Of a stretch of DNA of 6,233 nt, positions 1-6,176 are shown one piece after another. The stretch lies in NCBI GenBank assembly GCA_029937205.1, contig JAPYQV010000175.1, positions 1 to 6,233 on the forward strand. Direction: 5' to 3'. The notes beneath the pieces were generated by a model. That model was not told where the DNA came from. It searched no databases and saw only the letters and a program-made list of their open reading frames with translations. The stretch's first letter is position 1. Each line of letters opens with the position of its first letter. The stretch comes from Alphaproteobacteria bacterium. GTDB taxonomy: Bacteria; Pseudomonadota; Alphaproteobacteria; UBA828. Both the position numbers and the translations under genes were made by a program.

Positions 1-1
1 G

Positions 2-898
2 GAATTACTGGCCGACACCCACCGGGCGGCAACCCGGAAAATCACCGTATGCTGCGCGACGGACGGTAATCATGGGCGCTCTGTCGCCTGGGCAGCACAA
101 ATGTTCGGCTGCCGTGCCATCATTTATCTGCATGAAGGCGTCAGCACCGGGCGGGAAGGCAAAATTGCGGCTTACGGTGCCGATATCCAGCGCGTGACCG
201 GCGGTTATGACGATTCGGTCCGCCGTGTCGCCGAAGATGCGGTGGCGCAAGGCTGGTTCGTGGTTTCCGATACGTCCTGGGCAGGCTATGAGGAAGTGCC
301 CGCCTGGGTCATGCAGGGCTATATGGTGATGGCCGACGAAATGGCCCGGCAATGGCCGGAGCCGGAACCGCCCAGCCACCTATTTATTCAAGGTGGTGTC
401 GGTGGCCTGGTGGCCGGCGTGACTGGCTATTTCTGGCGCGTCCAGGGCGCTGGGCGCCCGCGTACGGTCGTGGTCGAGCCTGAGCAGGCTGATTGCATTA
501 CGCGCAGTATCTTGGCTGGCAAACCGGTGCCGGTGCCGGGCGATGTGGAGACCTTTATGGCCTGTCTGGCGGCGGCGGAAATGTCACCGCTGGCGTGGGA
601 GATATTACGCACGACAGCGGATGACGCTTTAATTATTCCCGATGATTGCGCGGCTGAGACGATGCGTCTGCTGGCCGACGGCGTCGGCGGTGACCGCCCA
701 ATCGTTGCCGGCGAATCGGGCGCGGCGGCCACAGCTGCCCTGATCGCCGCCTCCGGTAACGACGCGGTGCGCCAGGCACTGCAACTCGGCTCCGAGGCGC
801 GCGTGCTGGTCATGGGCAGTGAAGGCGCGACGGATGTGGAAATATACCGCTCCGTGGTCGGACGCACCCCCGAACAAGTCGCTGGCTCCTCCTCGTAA
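2..898 (+). CDS. dpaL: Diaminopropionate ammonia-lyase (5'-truncated by window edge)
   Basis: A PLP-dependent fold-type II lyase that converts 2,3-diaminopropionate to pyruvate and two ammonia in the cytoplasm. The reading frame is open from base 2, giving 298 visible residues and a TAA stop. The signature TDGNHGRSVAWAA is at visible residues 20-32. In the E. coli enzyme the Asp of this motif is a catalytic acid/base near residue 120, so about 100 residues, including the PLP-binding lysine, lie left of the window; the full length would be near the family's roughly 400. The glycine-rich PLP-phosphate loop GGVGGLVAG is at visible 131-139, GESGAAA at 237-243 and MGSEGATD at 271-278. The first internal ATG (base 101) is not the true start, because homology runs upstream of it. 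The gene converges on the phosphatase gene across a 185-bp gap. A threonine dehydratase-like relative is less likely given the DGNHGR and SEGATD motifs. Confidence 0.9.
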   Translation, partial: ELLADTHRAATRKITVCCATDGNHGRSVAWAAQMFGCRAIIYLHEGVSTGREGKIAAYGADIQRVTGGYDDSVRRVAEDAVAQGWFVVSDTSWAGYEEVPAWVMQGYMVMADEMARQWPEPEPPSHLFIQGGVGGLVAGVTGYFWRVQGAGRPRTVVVEPEQADCITRSILAGKPVPVPGDVETFMACLAAAEMSPLAWEILRTTADDALIIPDDCAAETMRLLADGVGGDRPIVAGESGAAATAALIAASGNDAVRQALQLGSEARVLVMGSEGATDVEIYRSVVGRTPEQVAGSSS

Positions 899-934
899 TT
901 CACCGAATAAAAATTTCCCAAGCGGCACCATCTT

Positions 935-957
935 CCGGTATGCGACCAGCATTCCGG
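935..957. repeat. Imperfect hairpin, left part of composite repeat copy A
   Basis: CCGGTATGC (935-943) pairs with GCATTCCGG (949-957) across a 5-base loop, with one T/T mismatch in nine pairs. It lies 36 bases after the lyase stop codon. The 3' arm and what follows (GCATTCCGGCAAGCG) match 14 of 15 bases of the 3' arm of the longer hairpin at 4827-4861, so the two are probably related. No T-run follows, so it is not a classical intrinsic terminator. Confidence 0.5.
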
Positions 958-965
958 CAAGCGCG

Positions 966-1006
966 CCAAGCCAAGCGCGCGGATGCGCGCGCCCGGCGAT
1001 TGAGGG
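966..1006 (+). repeat. Intergenic repeat, copy A (shortened)
   Basis: Bases 971-1006 match 1044-1079 at 32 of 36 positions. The core is a perfect hairpin GCGCGC-GGAT-GCGCGC (975-990), followed by the conserved tail CGCCCGGCGATTGAGGG. Compared with copies B and C it lacks the left half (GCGCCCGAGTTAATACGAGG). The same GCGCGC block (975-980) can instead pair with 961-966, so two mutually exclusive hairpins are possible. It sits between the convergent ends of dpaL and the phosphatase gene. Confidence 0.7.
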
Positions 1007-1020
1007 TTTAAATATAGGGT

Positions 1021-1079
1021 GCGCCCGAGTTAATACGAGGCAGCCAAGGGAGCGGATGCGACCGCCCGGCGATTGAGGG
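1021..1079 (+). repeat. Intergenic repeat, copy B (full left and right halves)
   Basis: This 59-base element begins GCGCCCGAGTTAATACGAGG and ends CGGCGATTGAGGG. It matches copy C at 4875-4933 in 53 of 59 positions and in the same orientation. The inner stem GGGAGC-GGAT-GCGACC keeps four of six pairs; the two unpaired steps form a tandem G/A, A/G mismatch, which can stack stably in RNA. It ends four bases before the phosphatase stop codon, so it would be transcribed into that gene's 3' end. Confidence 0.8.
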
Positions 1080-1083
1080 CATC

Positions 1084-2643
1084 TTAAACAAGAGCAATTC
1101 GCGGTTCGCAGCCGAGTTCCTGGGCGAGGGAGCGGAAGCGGCTCTGCACGACATTGCCGACGAGAACATCGGCGTGGCTTGGCAGTTCGAGTTTGAGCCG
1201 GTTGCCTTCGCGCCGAAGCGCGGTTTGTTCGAGAAGGGAAATTACCCCGCCGGAGAAGGTATAGGCCAGGCGCATGGCGAGGCCAGCGGCCTTGGCGCGG
1301 TGCATTTCCGCGCCATCCAACAGACCGTGCAGATAGCGCTCCAGCAGGCTGTCACGCACCTTGGCGTGGCGCGAGGCGACCGCGAGGCCCATATAGGCCC
1401 GGCCCGGGTGATCGACGCCAATCAGCGGATAGCGAAGGATTCTAAGGAGGGCGTGCTCAGCCCGGTAATCCGGATGTTCGGACCATTCGAGATCGGCGAG
1501 CAGGCACGCGGCGCGGCGCAGGCGCGCCTCTTCGATTGTCTCGTCAGCGAAAGCGGGAGAGGCCCAGCGATAGAGCGCTTCACCGTCGGCCGTGGCGCGT
1601 CCCGTCATTGCCGCCAAATTGCGGCACGCGGCAATCAGCGGATCCTCCGATTTCAGGGAGTCCGACAGGCGGTCGAAGATCAGTCCTTCGCGCACGCCAT
1701 AGGCCGAAAAAAGGACGGCGGCGACCCCGGTTTGTTCGATCAGGCGCTTCAGCACCAAATTGGCAAAAGGAACGGAATCTGCCCGCTCTTCTGGAAAGCC
1801 AGCGAAGTTTGCAAGGGCGTCGGGCGACAGGGCGGCGATTTCCCTGGCGAATTCAAGCGCCGAACGGGCGCTAATTTCATAGTGGTGGGCGATGCTGAGC
1901 GGATAATTGACGTGGCGCATATGCATACGTGCCCAGCTCCGCCAGGCGCCGCCAACGGCATAGAAGGTGCCGCCGCGAGCGGCGCTCAGCCAATCGACCT
2001 GGTTGAGATAATCTTCCATGCGGCGGCCGCTATCACTTGCGCTGGCGCCATCCGGGTCGCCGGGCCCGCAGGCAATACGCAGCGGCCCGATCGGCAGGCT
2101 GGTTTGTGCATAGCCCGTGCCGCCCTCGAGATGGGCCAATTCCAGGCTGGCGCCGCCGAGATCACCCATGATGCCGTTCGCCTGTGGGATCTCGGCGAGC
2201 ACGCCCAAAGCCGAGAGGCGTGCCTCTTCCACGCCGCTGATAACGCGCACCTGGAAGCCGCAATCGCGCTCCACCACGGCGACGAAATCGGACGCGTCCG
2301 TGGCCTCGCGCACGGCTGCGGTGGCGAACGCATCGATATCGCTCACCCCCATGGCCTGGGTCAGGGCGGCGAAACGGTGCAGGCTTTCCAGGGCCAGCTT
2401 GGCGCCCTCCGGGTTGAGCCGGCCGGTCGAATCGAGGCCTCGTCCGAGGCCACACAGCACCTTCTCGTTGAACACCGGAATGGGTGCCCGTTTGGCGCCG
2501 TCATAGACCACAAGGCGAATCGAATTGGAGCCGATATCGATGATGGCGACCGGCGCCTGCGTGGCAGACTTAACCGCCAGGGGGGCGGGCGCGATGGCGC
2601 CGGGCATGGTCAGGATATCCCCGTATGAGGGATAAGAACGCAT
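1084..2643 (-). CDS. ppx: Ppx/GppA family phosphatase, probable exopolyphosphatase
   Basis: This ASKHA-fold enzyme is expected to release phosphate from polyphosphate chain ends; paralogues hydrolyse pppGpp to ppGpp. Numbering from the ATG at 2643 (519 residues), the family motifs appear in order: phosphate loop DIGSNSIRL 36-44, FATAAVREA 106-114, ISGVEEARL with the catalytic-type Glu 135-143, second phosphate loop GDLGGASLEL 160-169, YAVGGAWR 228-235 and YGVREGLIFD 315-324. About 190 further residues form the C-terminal region typical of long Ppx proteins, whereas short GppA-like proteins stop near 330; this favours Ppx. The start is uncertain. ATG at 2643 has GGAG 13 bases upstream. ATG at 2607 (507 residues) also leaves a normal lead-in to DIGSNS. 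The ATG at 2751 adds 36 Arg/Cys-rich residues unlike the family. The gene is divergent from the aminotransferase gene and no ppk is visible nearby. Confidence 0.88.
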   Translation of the reverse strand: MRSYPSYGDILTMPGAIAPAPLAVKSATQAPVAIIDIGSNSIRLVVYDGAKRAPIPVFNEKVLCGLGRGLDSTGRLNPEGAKLALESLHRFAALTQAMGVSDIDAFATAAVREATDASDFVAVVERDCGFQVRVISGVEEARLSALGVLAEIPQANGIMGDLGGASLELAHLEGGTGYAQTSLPIGPLRIACGPGDPDGASASDSGRRMEDYLNQVDWLSAARGGTFYAVGGAWRSWARMHMRHVNYPLSIAHHYEISARSALEFAREIAALSPDALANFAGFPEERADSVPFANLVLKRLIEQTGVAAVLFSAYGVREGLIFDRLSDSLKSEDPLIAACRNLAAMTGRATADGEALYRWASPAFADETIEEARLRRAACLLADLEWSEHPDYRAEHALLRILRYPLIGVDHPGRAYMGLAVASRHAKVRDSLLERYLHGLLDGAEMHRAKAAGLAMRLAYTFSGGVISLLEQTALRREGNRLKLELPSHADVLVGNVVQSRFRSLAQELGCEPRIALV

Positions 2644-2815
2644 GAATAAATCATGTCTCCGGGGCTCACTTTGCGCCAAGTCGTGAGCGGAGTTTAGTTG
2701 CCGCCGGAGGATTGGCAATAGCCTTGCACGGCAACCTTTGCAGGGGTGCATATCTGCCTTGCTGTTGGCACTCCTAATGCCTTAGTTTGTCTGCAAAATC
2801 GAAAGGTCCCGCCCC
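2644..2815. promoter_or_regulatory. Divergent intergenic region of phosphatase and aminotransferase genes
   Basis: About 170 bases separate the chosen phosphatase start from the TTG start of the aminotransferase gene, and both promoters should lie here. It is more AT-rich towards the aminotransferase side. TTGGCA at 2765-2770 resembles a -35 box, but no good -10 box follows at the usual distance. GGCA and TGCC at 2767-2782 form a short inverted repeat. TGCAC near 2725 and GTGCA near 2750 form another. None is strong enough to call as an operator, and no riboswitch was recognised. Confidence 0.35.
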
Positions 2816-3991
2816 TTGACTGAACAACTAAATAAGACTGCGCAAATCAACAAGAGCGTCGCCAAGCTGCCCGAGAGCCAAATCCGACAGATCATGGAGC
2901 TTGGCCGCAATATCGAGGGCGTGATCCCGTTCTGGTTCGGCGAGGGCGATGAGCCGACGCCGGAGTTCATCAAACAGGCGGCGGTGCAGGCGCTCCACGA
3001 CGACAAAACATTCTATGTGCCGAACAATGGCGTGCCGGAACTGCGCCAGGCGATCGCCGAATATATGAGCGCGCTGTACGGCCGCCAGTTAGGCGAAGAC
3101 CGTATCACGGTGAGCACGTCGGGCATGCATGGCATCATGTTGGCCTATCAGACGATCCTCGATCCGGGCGACAAAGTGGTGATTATTGGGCCAATCTGGC
3201 CAAACACTGTTCATGCCGCGGAGGTGCTCGGTGCGCGCACCGAGATCGTGGCGCTGCGCGAGGTGAACGGCGAATGGAAGATTGACCTGGAGGCGCTGTT
3301 TGCGGCGCTTGGCAATGGCGCCAAGGCCCTGTTTATCAATTCGCCCAACAATCCAACCGGCTGGATGGCCGAACGCGGTGAACTCGAAGCGATTTTCGCC
3401 TTTTGCCGCCAACACGGCATCTGGATGGTCTCAGACGACGTCTATGCCCGTTTGGTCTATGACGGCCGCACATTGGCGCCGTCGGTGGTCGAGCTGGCCG
3501 AGCCAGACGACAGGGTGATCATTATCAACAGCTTCTCAAAATCCTGGAACATGACCGGTTGGCGCCTGGGCTGGCTCACAGCGCCGCCCGATCTGCTGCT
3601 CAGCCTGGCGAAACTGACCGAGTACAACATCGCCGGCCCAGCCACTTTCGTACAACATGCTGGCATCGTCGCGCTGCGTGAGGGCGAGGCCCATGTGGCG
3701 CGTTCGCGCGCTGCGTTTGAGGAACGGCGCGATCTCGTCTATCGCCGCCTGTCGGCGCTCAACCGCATCGGCATGGTCAAACCCAAGGGCGCCTTCTATG
3801 CCTTCTTCTCGGTCGAAGGCGAGACCGACAGCCTCGCCCTGACCAAGCGATTGTTGCATGATGCCGGTGTCGGCCTAGCGCCGGGGACGGCATTTGGCGA
3901 TGTCGGCGAAGGCTATCTCCGCCTTTGTTTCGCCGCCAGCTCGGCGCTCCTGAACGAGGCAATAGACCGTCTAGAGCGCGTTTTAGGCTAA
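2816..3991 (+). CDS. PLP-dependent aminotransferase, class I/II (AspB-like)
   Basis: A 391-residue fold-type I aminotransferase expected to move an amino group between an amino acid and a 2-oxo acid in the cytoplasm. The donor cannot be read from sequence. Visible landmarks are SGMHG 102-106, NSPNNPTG 175-182 with the cofactor-contacting Asn, SDDVY 206-210 (Asp for the pyridine nitrogen, Tyr for the cofactor hydroxyl), the Schiff-base lysine K242 in NSFSKSWNMTGWRLGW 238-253, and the carboxylate-binding Arg R369 in YLRLCFA 367-373. The start is TTG, with GAAAGG at 2801-2806 nine bases upstream. The next in-frame ATG (2894) would delete the SQIRQIMELGR segment typical of the family, so TTG is preferred. 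The hydratase gene follows after 21 bases, so the two are probably one operon. Calling it aspartate aminotransferase would go beyond the evidence. Confidence 0.9.
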   Translation: MTEQLNKTAQINKSVAKLPESQIRQIMELGRNIEGVIPFWFGEGDEPTPEFIKQAAVQALHDDKTFYVPNNGVPELRQAIAEYMSALYGRQLGEDRITVSTSGMHGIMLAYQTILDPGDKVVIIGPIWPNTVHAAEVLGARTEIVALREVNGEWKIDLEALFAALGNGAKALFINSPNNPTGWMAERGELEAIFAFCRQHGIWMVSDDVYARLVYDGRTLAPSVVELAEPDDRVIIINSFSKSWNMTGWRLGWLTAPPDLLLSLAKLTEYNIAGPATFVQHAGIVALREGEAHVARSRAAFEERRDLVYRRLSALNRIGMVKPKGAFYAFFSVEGETDSLALTKRLLHDAGVGLAPGTAFGDVGEGYLRLCFAASSALLNEAIDRLERVLG

Positions 3992-4000
3992 ACGGGAAAA

Positions 4001-4006
4001 GGGGAG
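4001..4006 (+). promoter_or_regulatory. Strong ribosome binding site of the hydratase gene
   Basis: GGGGAG, continuing into GGAGAAGG, lies six bases before the ATG at 4013, in the 21-base gap after the aminotransferase stop. It fixes the hydratase start and is much stronger than the site in front of the TTG start of the first gene. Confidence 0.75.
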
Positions 4007-4012
4007 AAGGCG

Positions 4013-4810
4013 ATGAGCGCAAACGCAGCAGAGAGAGAATTGGCCGATCGGATTTTTGCCGAACATCAGGCAAGAAAGCCCTTCCAACGGCTACGCGATG
4101 CCTCGCGACCGGCGAACATGGAAGCCGGATACCGGGTTCAGGATTTATTGAACGAACGCTTTGCCGAAGCGGGGCGCGGCCCCATCGCCGGTTACAAGAT
4201 CGGCCTGACATCGGAGAAGATTCGTCAAATGTGCAACGCCCATGAACCGATCTCGGGCGTTATTTATCAATCTACCGTCCATCGCTCGCCGGCTGCATTG
4301 AATCTCGCCAATTACATGCATCTCGGCCTTGAGTTCGAATTGGCGGTGGAAATGGGACGGGATGTGCCGCTCGATGCGCAGCCGCTGGATGCCGATTCCG
4401 TGCGCGACTATGTTGCCGCCTGCATGCCAGCCTTCGAGCTGATCGATGACCGCAATGCCGATTTTGGCGATCTGGATGCGCTCTCCATTATGGTCGATAA
4501 CAGCTGGTGCGGCGGTATCGTGCTCGGCGAAGCGCGCCACGACTGGCAGCAACTCGATCTCAAGACCAACCCGGTGGCGATGTCCTGGAACGGTGAGTTT
4601 GTTGAAAGCGGTGTGACGGGGGATGCCATGGGCCACCCCTTCGAATCGGTCGCCTGGGTGGCCGGGTTGCTGGCCAGCCAGGGTAAGCAGCTCCGCGCCG
4701 GCATGATCGTCATGACCGGCTCCACCCTGGCCACGCGCTTTCCCATAGCCGGCGAGGCATGCCGCTATGAGGTTGAGGGGTTGGGGTCTGTCAGCGCCAC
4801 AATGTCATAA
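4013..4810 (+). CDS. 2-keto-4-pentenoate hydratase / FAH-superfamily protein (MhpD-like)
   Basis: A 265-residue protein, close to E. coli MhpD in length. The family adds water to 2-hydroxypenta-2,4-dienoate or related 2-oxo-enoic acids to give 4-hydroxy-2-oxo acids; close relatives are 4-oxalocrotonate decarboxylases and 2-oxohept-3-enedioate hydratases. Family motifs are visible: AGYKIGLTS 59-67 with the active-site-type Lys K62, LGLEFELAVEMG 104-115 supplying two Glu metal ligands (E107, E109), MPAFELIDDR 138-147 supplying the third (E142), DNSWCGGIVLG 162-172, and MTGSTLATRFP 234-244. No signal peptide or membrane segment was seen, so it is cytosolic. It follows the aminotransferase gene and probably shares its mRNA. 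No ring-cleavage dioxygenase, aldolase or acylating dehydrogenase is in view, so a full aromatic meta-cleavage pathway is not supported. Family assignment is firm; the exact reaction is not. Confidence 0.85.
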   Translation: MSANAAERELADRIFAEHQARKPFQRLRDASRPANMEAGYRVQDLLNERFAEAGRGPIAGYKIGLTSEKIRQMCNAHEPISGVIYQSTVHRSPAALNLANYMHLGLEFELAVEMGRDVPLDAQPLDADSVRDYVAACMPAFELIDDRNADFGDLDALSIMVDNSWCGGIVLGEARHDWQQLDLKTNPVAMSWNGEFVESGVTGDAMGHPFESVAWVAGLLASQGKQLRAGMIVMTGSTLATRFPIAGEACRYEVEGLGSVSATMS

Positions 4811-4826
4811 CCGAACGCCTCCTATT

Positions 4827-4861
4827 CCAGAATGCGATGCGCTTTGCGCATTGCATTCTGG
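4827..4861. repeat. 16-bp near-perfect hairpin downstream of the hydratase gene
   Basis: CCAGAATGCGATGCGC (4827-4842) pairs with GCGCATTGCATTCTGG (4846-4861) across a TTT loop. Fifteen pairs are Watson-Crick and one is G-T. It starts 16 bases after the hydratase stop. No T-run follows on either strand, so it may act as an mRNA 3'-end stabiliser or Rho-associated end rather than a classical intrinsic terminator. It forms the left part of composite repeat copy C. Confidence 0.75.
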
Positions 4862-4874
4862 CAAGCGTGACCAC

Positions 4875-4933
4875 GCGCCCGAGTTAATACGAGGTAGCCA
4901 AGGGTGCGGATGCACCCGCCCGGCATTTGAGGG
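4875..4933 (+). repeat. Intergenic repeat, copy C
   Basis: This 59-base element matches copy B (1021-1079) at 53 of 59 positions in the same orientation, about 3.8 kb away. Its inner hairpin GGGTGC-GGAT-GCACCC (4902-4917) is perfect. It lies between the hydratase gene and the 3' end of tRNA-Gly, again a convergent junction. Together with the hairpin at 4827-4861 it makes a module of about 107 bp. Confidence 0.8.
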
Positions 4934-4936
4934 GCG

Positions 4937-4942
4937 AAAAAA
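4937..4942 (-). terminator. T6 run immediately after tRNA-Gly
   Basis: Reading the minus strand, CCA is followed by CTA and then six T residues. The tRNA acceptor and T-arm stems could serve as the preceding hairpin, and the copy C hairpin lies 20 bases further on. This could end the tRNA transcript, but the layout is not a textbook intrinsic terminator. Confidence 0.3.
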
Positions 4943-4945
4943 TAG

Positions 4946-5019
4946 TGGAGCGGGTGAGGGGAATCGAACCCCCGTCTCAAGCTTGGGAAGCTTATGCTCT
5001 ACCATTGAGCTACACCCGC
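4946..5019 (-). tRNA. tRNA-Gly, anticodon CCC
   Basis: The minus strand folds into a 74-base cloverleaf with encoded CCA. The acceptor stem is GCGGGTG/CACCCGC, the D arm GCTC-AATGGTA-GAGC, the anticodon stem TAAGC/GCTTG (one T-G pair) with loop TTCCCAA, the variable loop AGAC, and the T arm GGGGG-TTCGATT-CCCCT. The discriminator base is T. The anticodon CCC reads GGG codons. It resembles E. coli glyU, including the AGCTTCCCAAGCT core. It is transcribed away from the radical SAM gene and has its 3' end towards repeat copy C. No integrase gene or duplicated tRNA 3' end is visible. Confidence 0.97.
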
Positions 5020-5029
5020 GCCCGATCTA

Positions 5030-5059
5030 AAGATAGAGAATTATCCCCTGCTGACGCAA
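5030..5059 (-). promoter_or_regulatory. Possible promoter of tRNA-Gly
   Basis: On the minus strand TTGCGT (5059-5054) and TATCTT (5035-5030) are 18 bases apart, 10 bases before the mature tRNA 5' end. GATAAT at 5045-5040 is an alternative -10 box with a better sequence but a poor -35 partner. Both are weak matches, offered only as candidates. Confidence 0.25.
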
Positions 5060-5184
5060 GCTTGAGTCTTAAGCAGCTCTATTCACCGAGAATTGTATTG
5101 TCTTGCTATCGCCGGTCGCTGTAACGGTGATATTCTGCTTTCCGGTGCTGTTTTCTTTGCCGCCCAAATTTGATCGAGAAATAG

Positions 5185-6174
5185 ATGTCGCAACCCGAGC
5201 CGCTCCTGAGCCCGACCCTCGATCCACGAAAATTCCAGAATCCCGCGCGCACCGCGGATGGCCGGCCGCGCGCGGACGTGGCGTTTGGCGGCTTGCGCAT
5301 GCTGTGGTTCAACACCGGCACGCTGTGCAATGTGACGTGTGAGAATTGCTACATCGAATCGAGTCCGCGCAATGATCGGCTGTCCTATCTGACGCGGGAC
5401 GATCTGCAGCAATATCTCGATGAATTGGAGCGTTCCGACTGGCAGGCCGAGGAAATCGGATTTACCGGCGGCGAGCCCTTCATGAACCCGGATATCCTCG
5501 ACCATTTGCGGAGCTGTCTCGCGCGTGGCTATCGGGTCCTGGTGCTGACCAACGCCATGCGCCCATTGTTGAACTGCCAGTCCGGATTGTTGGCGCTCAA
5601 AGCTGAGTTCGGCGCACAACTGGTGCTCAGGATTTCGATCGACCATTACACCGCCACCCTGCACGATATGGAGCGCGGCGCCGGCTCTTGGACGCGCATG
5701 ATGGCGGGATTTCAGTGGCTGGCGCAAAACGGCTTTGCCTTGAACGTCGCCGGGCGCACCTGCTGGCGCGAAAGCGATGGCGAACTGCGCGCCGGCTTCG
5801 CGGCGCTCTTTGCCCAGCACGGCGTGGTTTTGGATGCGCAAAACCCGGCCCATCTGGTGCTCTTCCCGGAAATGGACGCGGCCAGTGATGTGGCCGAGAT
5901 CACCAGTGGGTGCTGGGATATCCTGGGCGTCAATCCGGACAATATGATGTGTGCCTCGTCGCGCATGGTGGTGCGGCGCAAGGGGGCGATGCGTCCGGCG
6001 GTGGTGGCCTGCACGCTGTTGCCCTATGCGCCCGAATTCGAACTTGGCGAGACGCTCGGTGAGGCGACCGAGCAGCCGGTAAGCCTCAACCATCCGCATT
6101 GCGCCCGCTTCTGTGTCCTTGGCGGCGGCGCTTGCAGCACGGTCTCCGGCGGTGCTTATACCAAGGAGCAGTGA
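5185..6174 (+). CDS. Radical SAM protein with C-terminal cysteine-rich region, function unknown
   Basis: A 329-residue radical SAM enzyme. The [4Fe-4S]-SAM cluster motif is C48-x3-C52-x2-C55 in CNVTCENCY. The SAM-contacting GGEP is at 95-98, in EEIGFTGGEPFMNP. A barrel strand LRISIDHY lies at 148-155. The C-terminal third has six further cysteines: C243, C256, C276, C306, C310 and C317. The ending HCARFCVLGGGACS (305-318) recalls SPASM or twitch extensions that hold auxiliary Fe-S clusters; this is inferred, not proven. ATG 5185 is the most upstream start possible, because TAG at 5182-5184 precedes it in frame. The Shine-Dalgarno is weak (GAG, six bases away). The next gene begins two bases after the stop, with its AAGGAG inside this gene's end. 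I do not recognise the substrate; RiPP maturation is possible, but no precursor peptide was seen upstream. Confidence 0.85.
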   Translation: MSQPEPLLSPTLDPRKFQNPARTADGRPRADVAFGGLRMLWFNTGTLCNVTCENCYIESSPRNDRLSYLTRDDLQQYLDELERSDWQAEEIGFTGGEPFMNPDILDHLRSCLARGYRVLVLTNAMRPLLNCQSGLLALKAEFGAQLVLRISIDHYTATLHDMERGAGSWTRMMAGFQWLAQNGFALNVAGRTCWRESDGELRAGFAALFAQHGVVLDAQNPAHLVLFPEMDAASDVAEITSGCWDILGVNPDNMMCASSRMVVRRKGAMRPAVVACTLLPYAPEFELGETLGEATEQPVSLNHPHCARFCVLGGGACSTVSGGAYTKEQ

Positions 6175-6176
6175 TA

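Noticed and set aside
427..969. Minus-strand frames opposite the end of dpaL, including one starting MLVAYRKMVPLG
   Set aside because: The hydrophobic stretch upstream of base 900 looked briefly protein-like, but the frame continues as low-information antisense of dpaL and has no convincing start signal.
961..1079. Tandem repeats as a possible CRISPR array
   Set aside because: Only two units, of unequal length and with no uniform spacers, and another copy lies nearly 4 kb away. This fits an interspersed hairpin repeat.
1174..2628. A 484-codon open frame on the plus strand opposite the phosphatase gene
   Set aside because: It is antisense to a clear Ppx/GppA gene with ordered family motifs. 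Long stop-free antisense frames are common in GC-rich coding DNA, and its translation shows no recognisable domain.
4875..5019. tRNA-Gly 3' end beside a repeat as a possible integration site
   Set aside because: There is no integrase gene, no duplicated tRNA 3' end and no flanking mobile genes. The repeat also occurs far from any tRNA at 1021-1079.
4767..5124. Short open frames running across the tRNA gene on both strands
   Set aside because: They read through tRNA-Gly sequence and give the well-known spurious peptides seen over tRNA genes (such as RVRGIEPPSQAWEA). The cloverleaf explains the sequence.
5020..5184. Search for a small precursor-peptide gene upstream of the radical SAM gene
   Set aside because: No ATG-started frame with a ribosome site was found; a GTG-started frame near 5127 overlaps the radical SAM gene out of frame and has no support.
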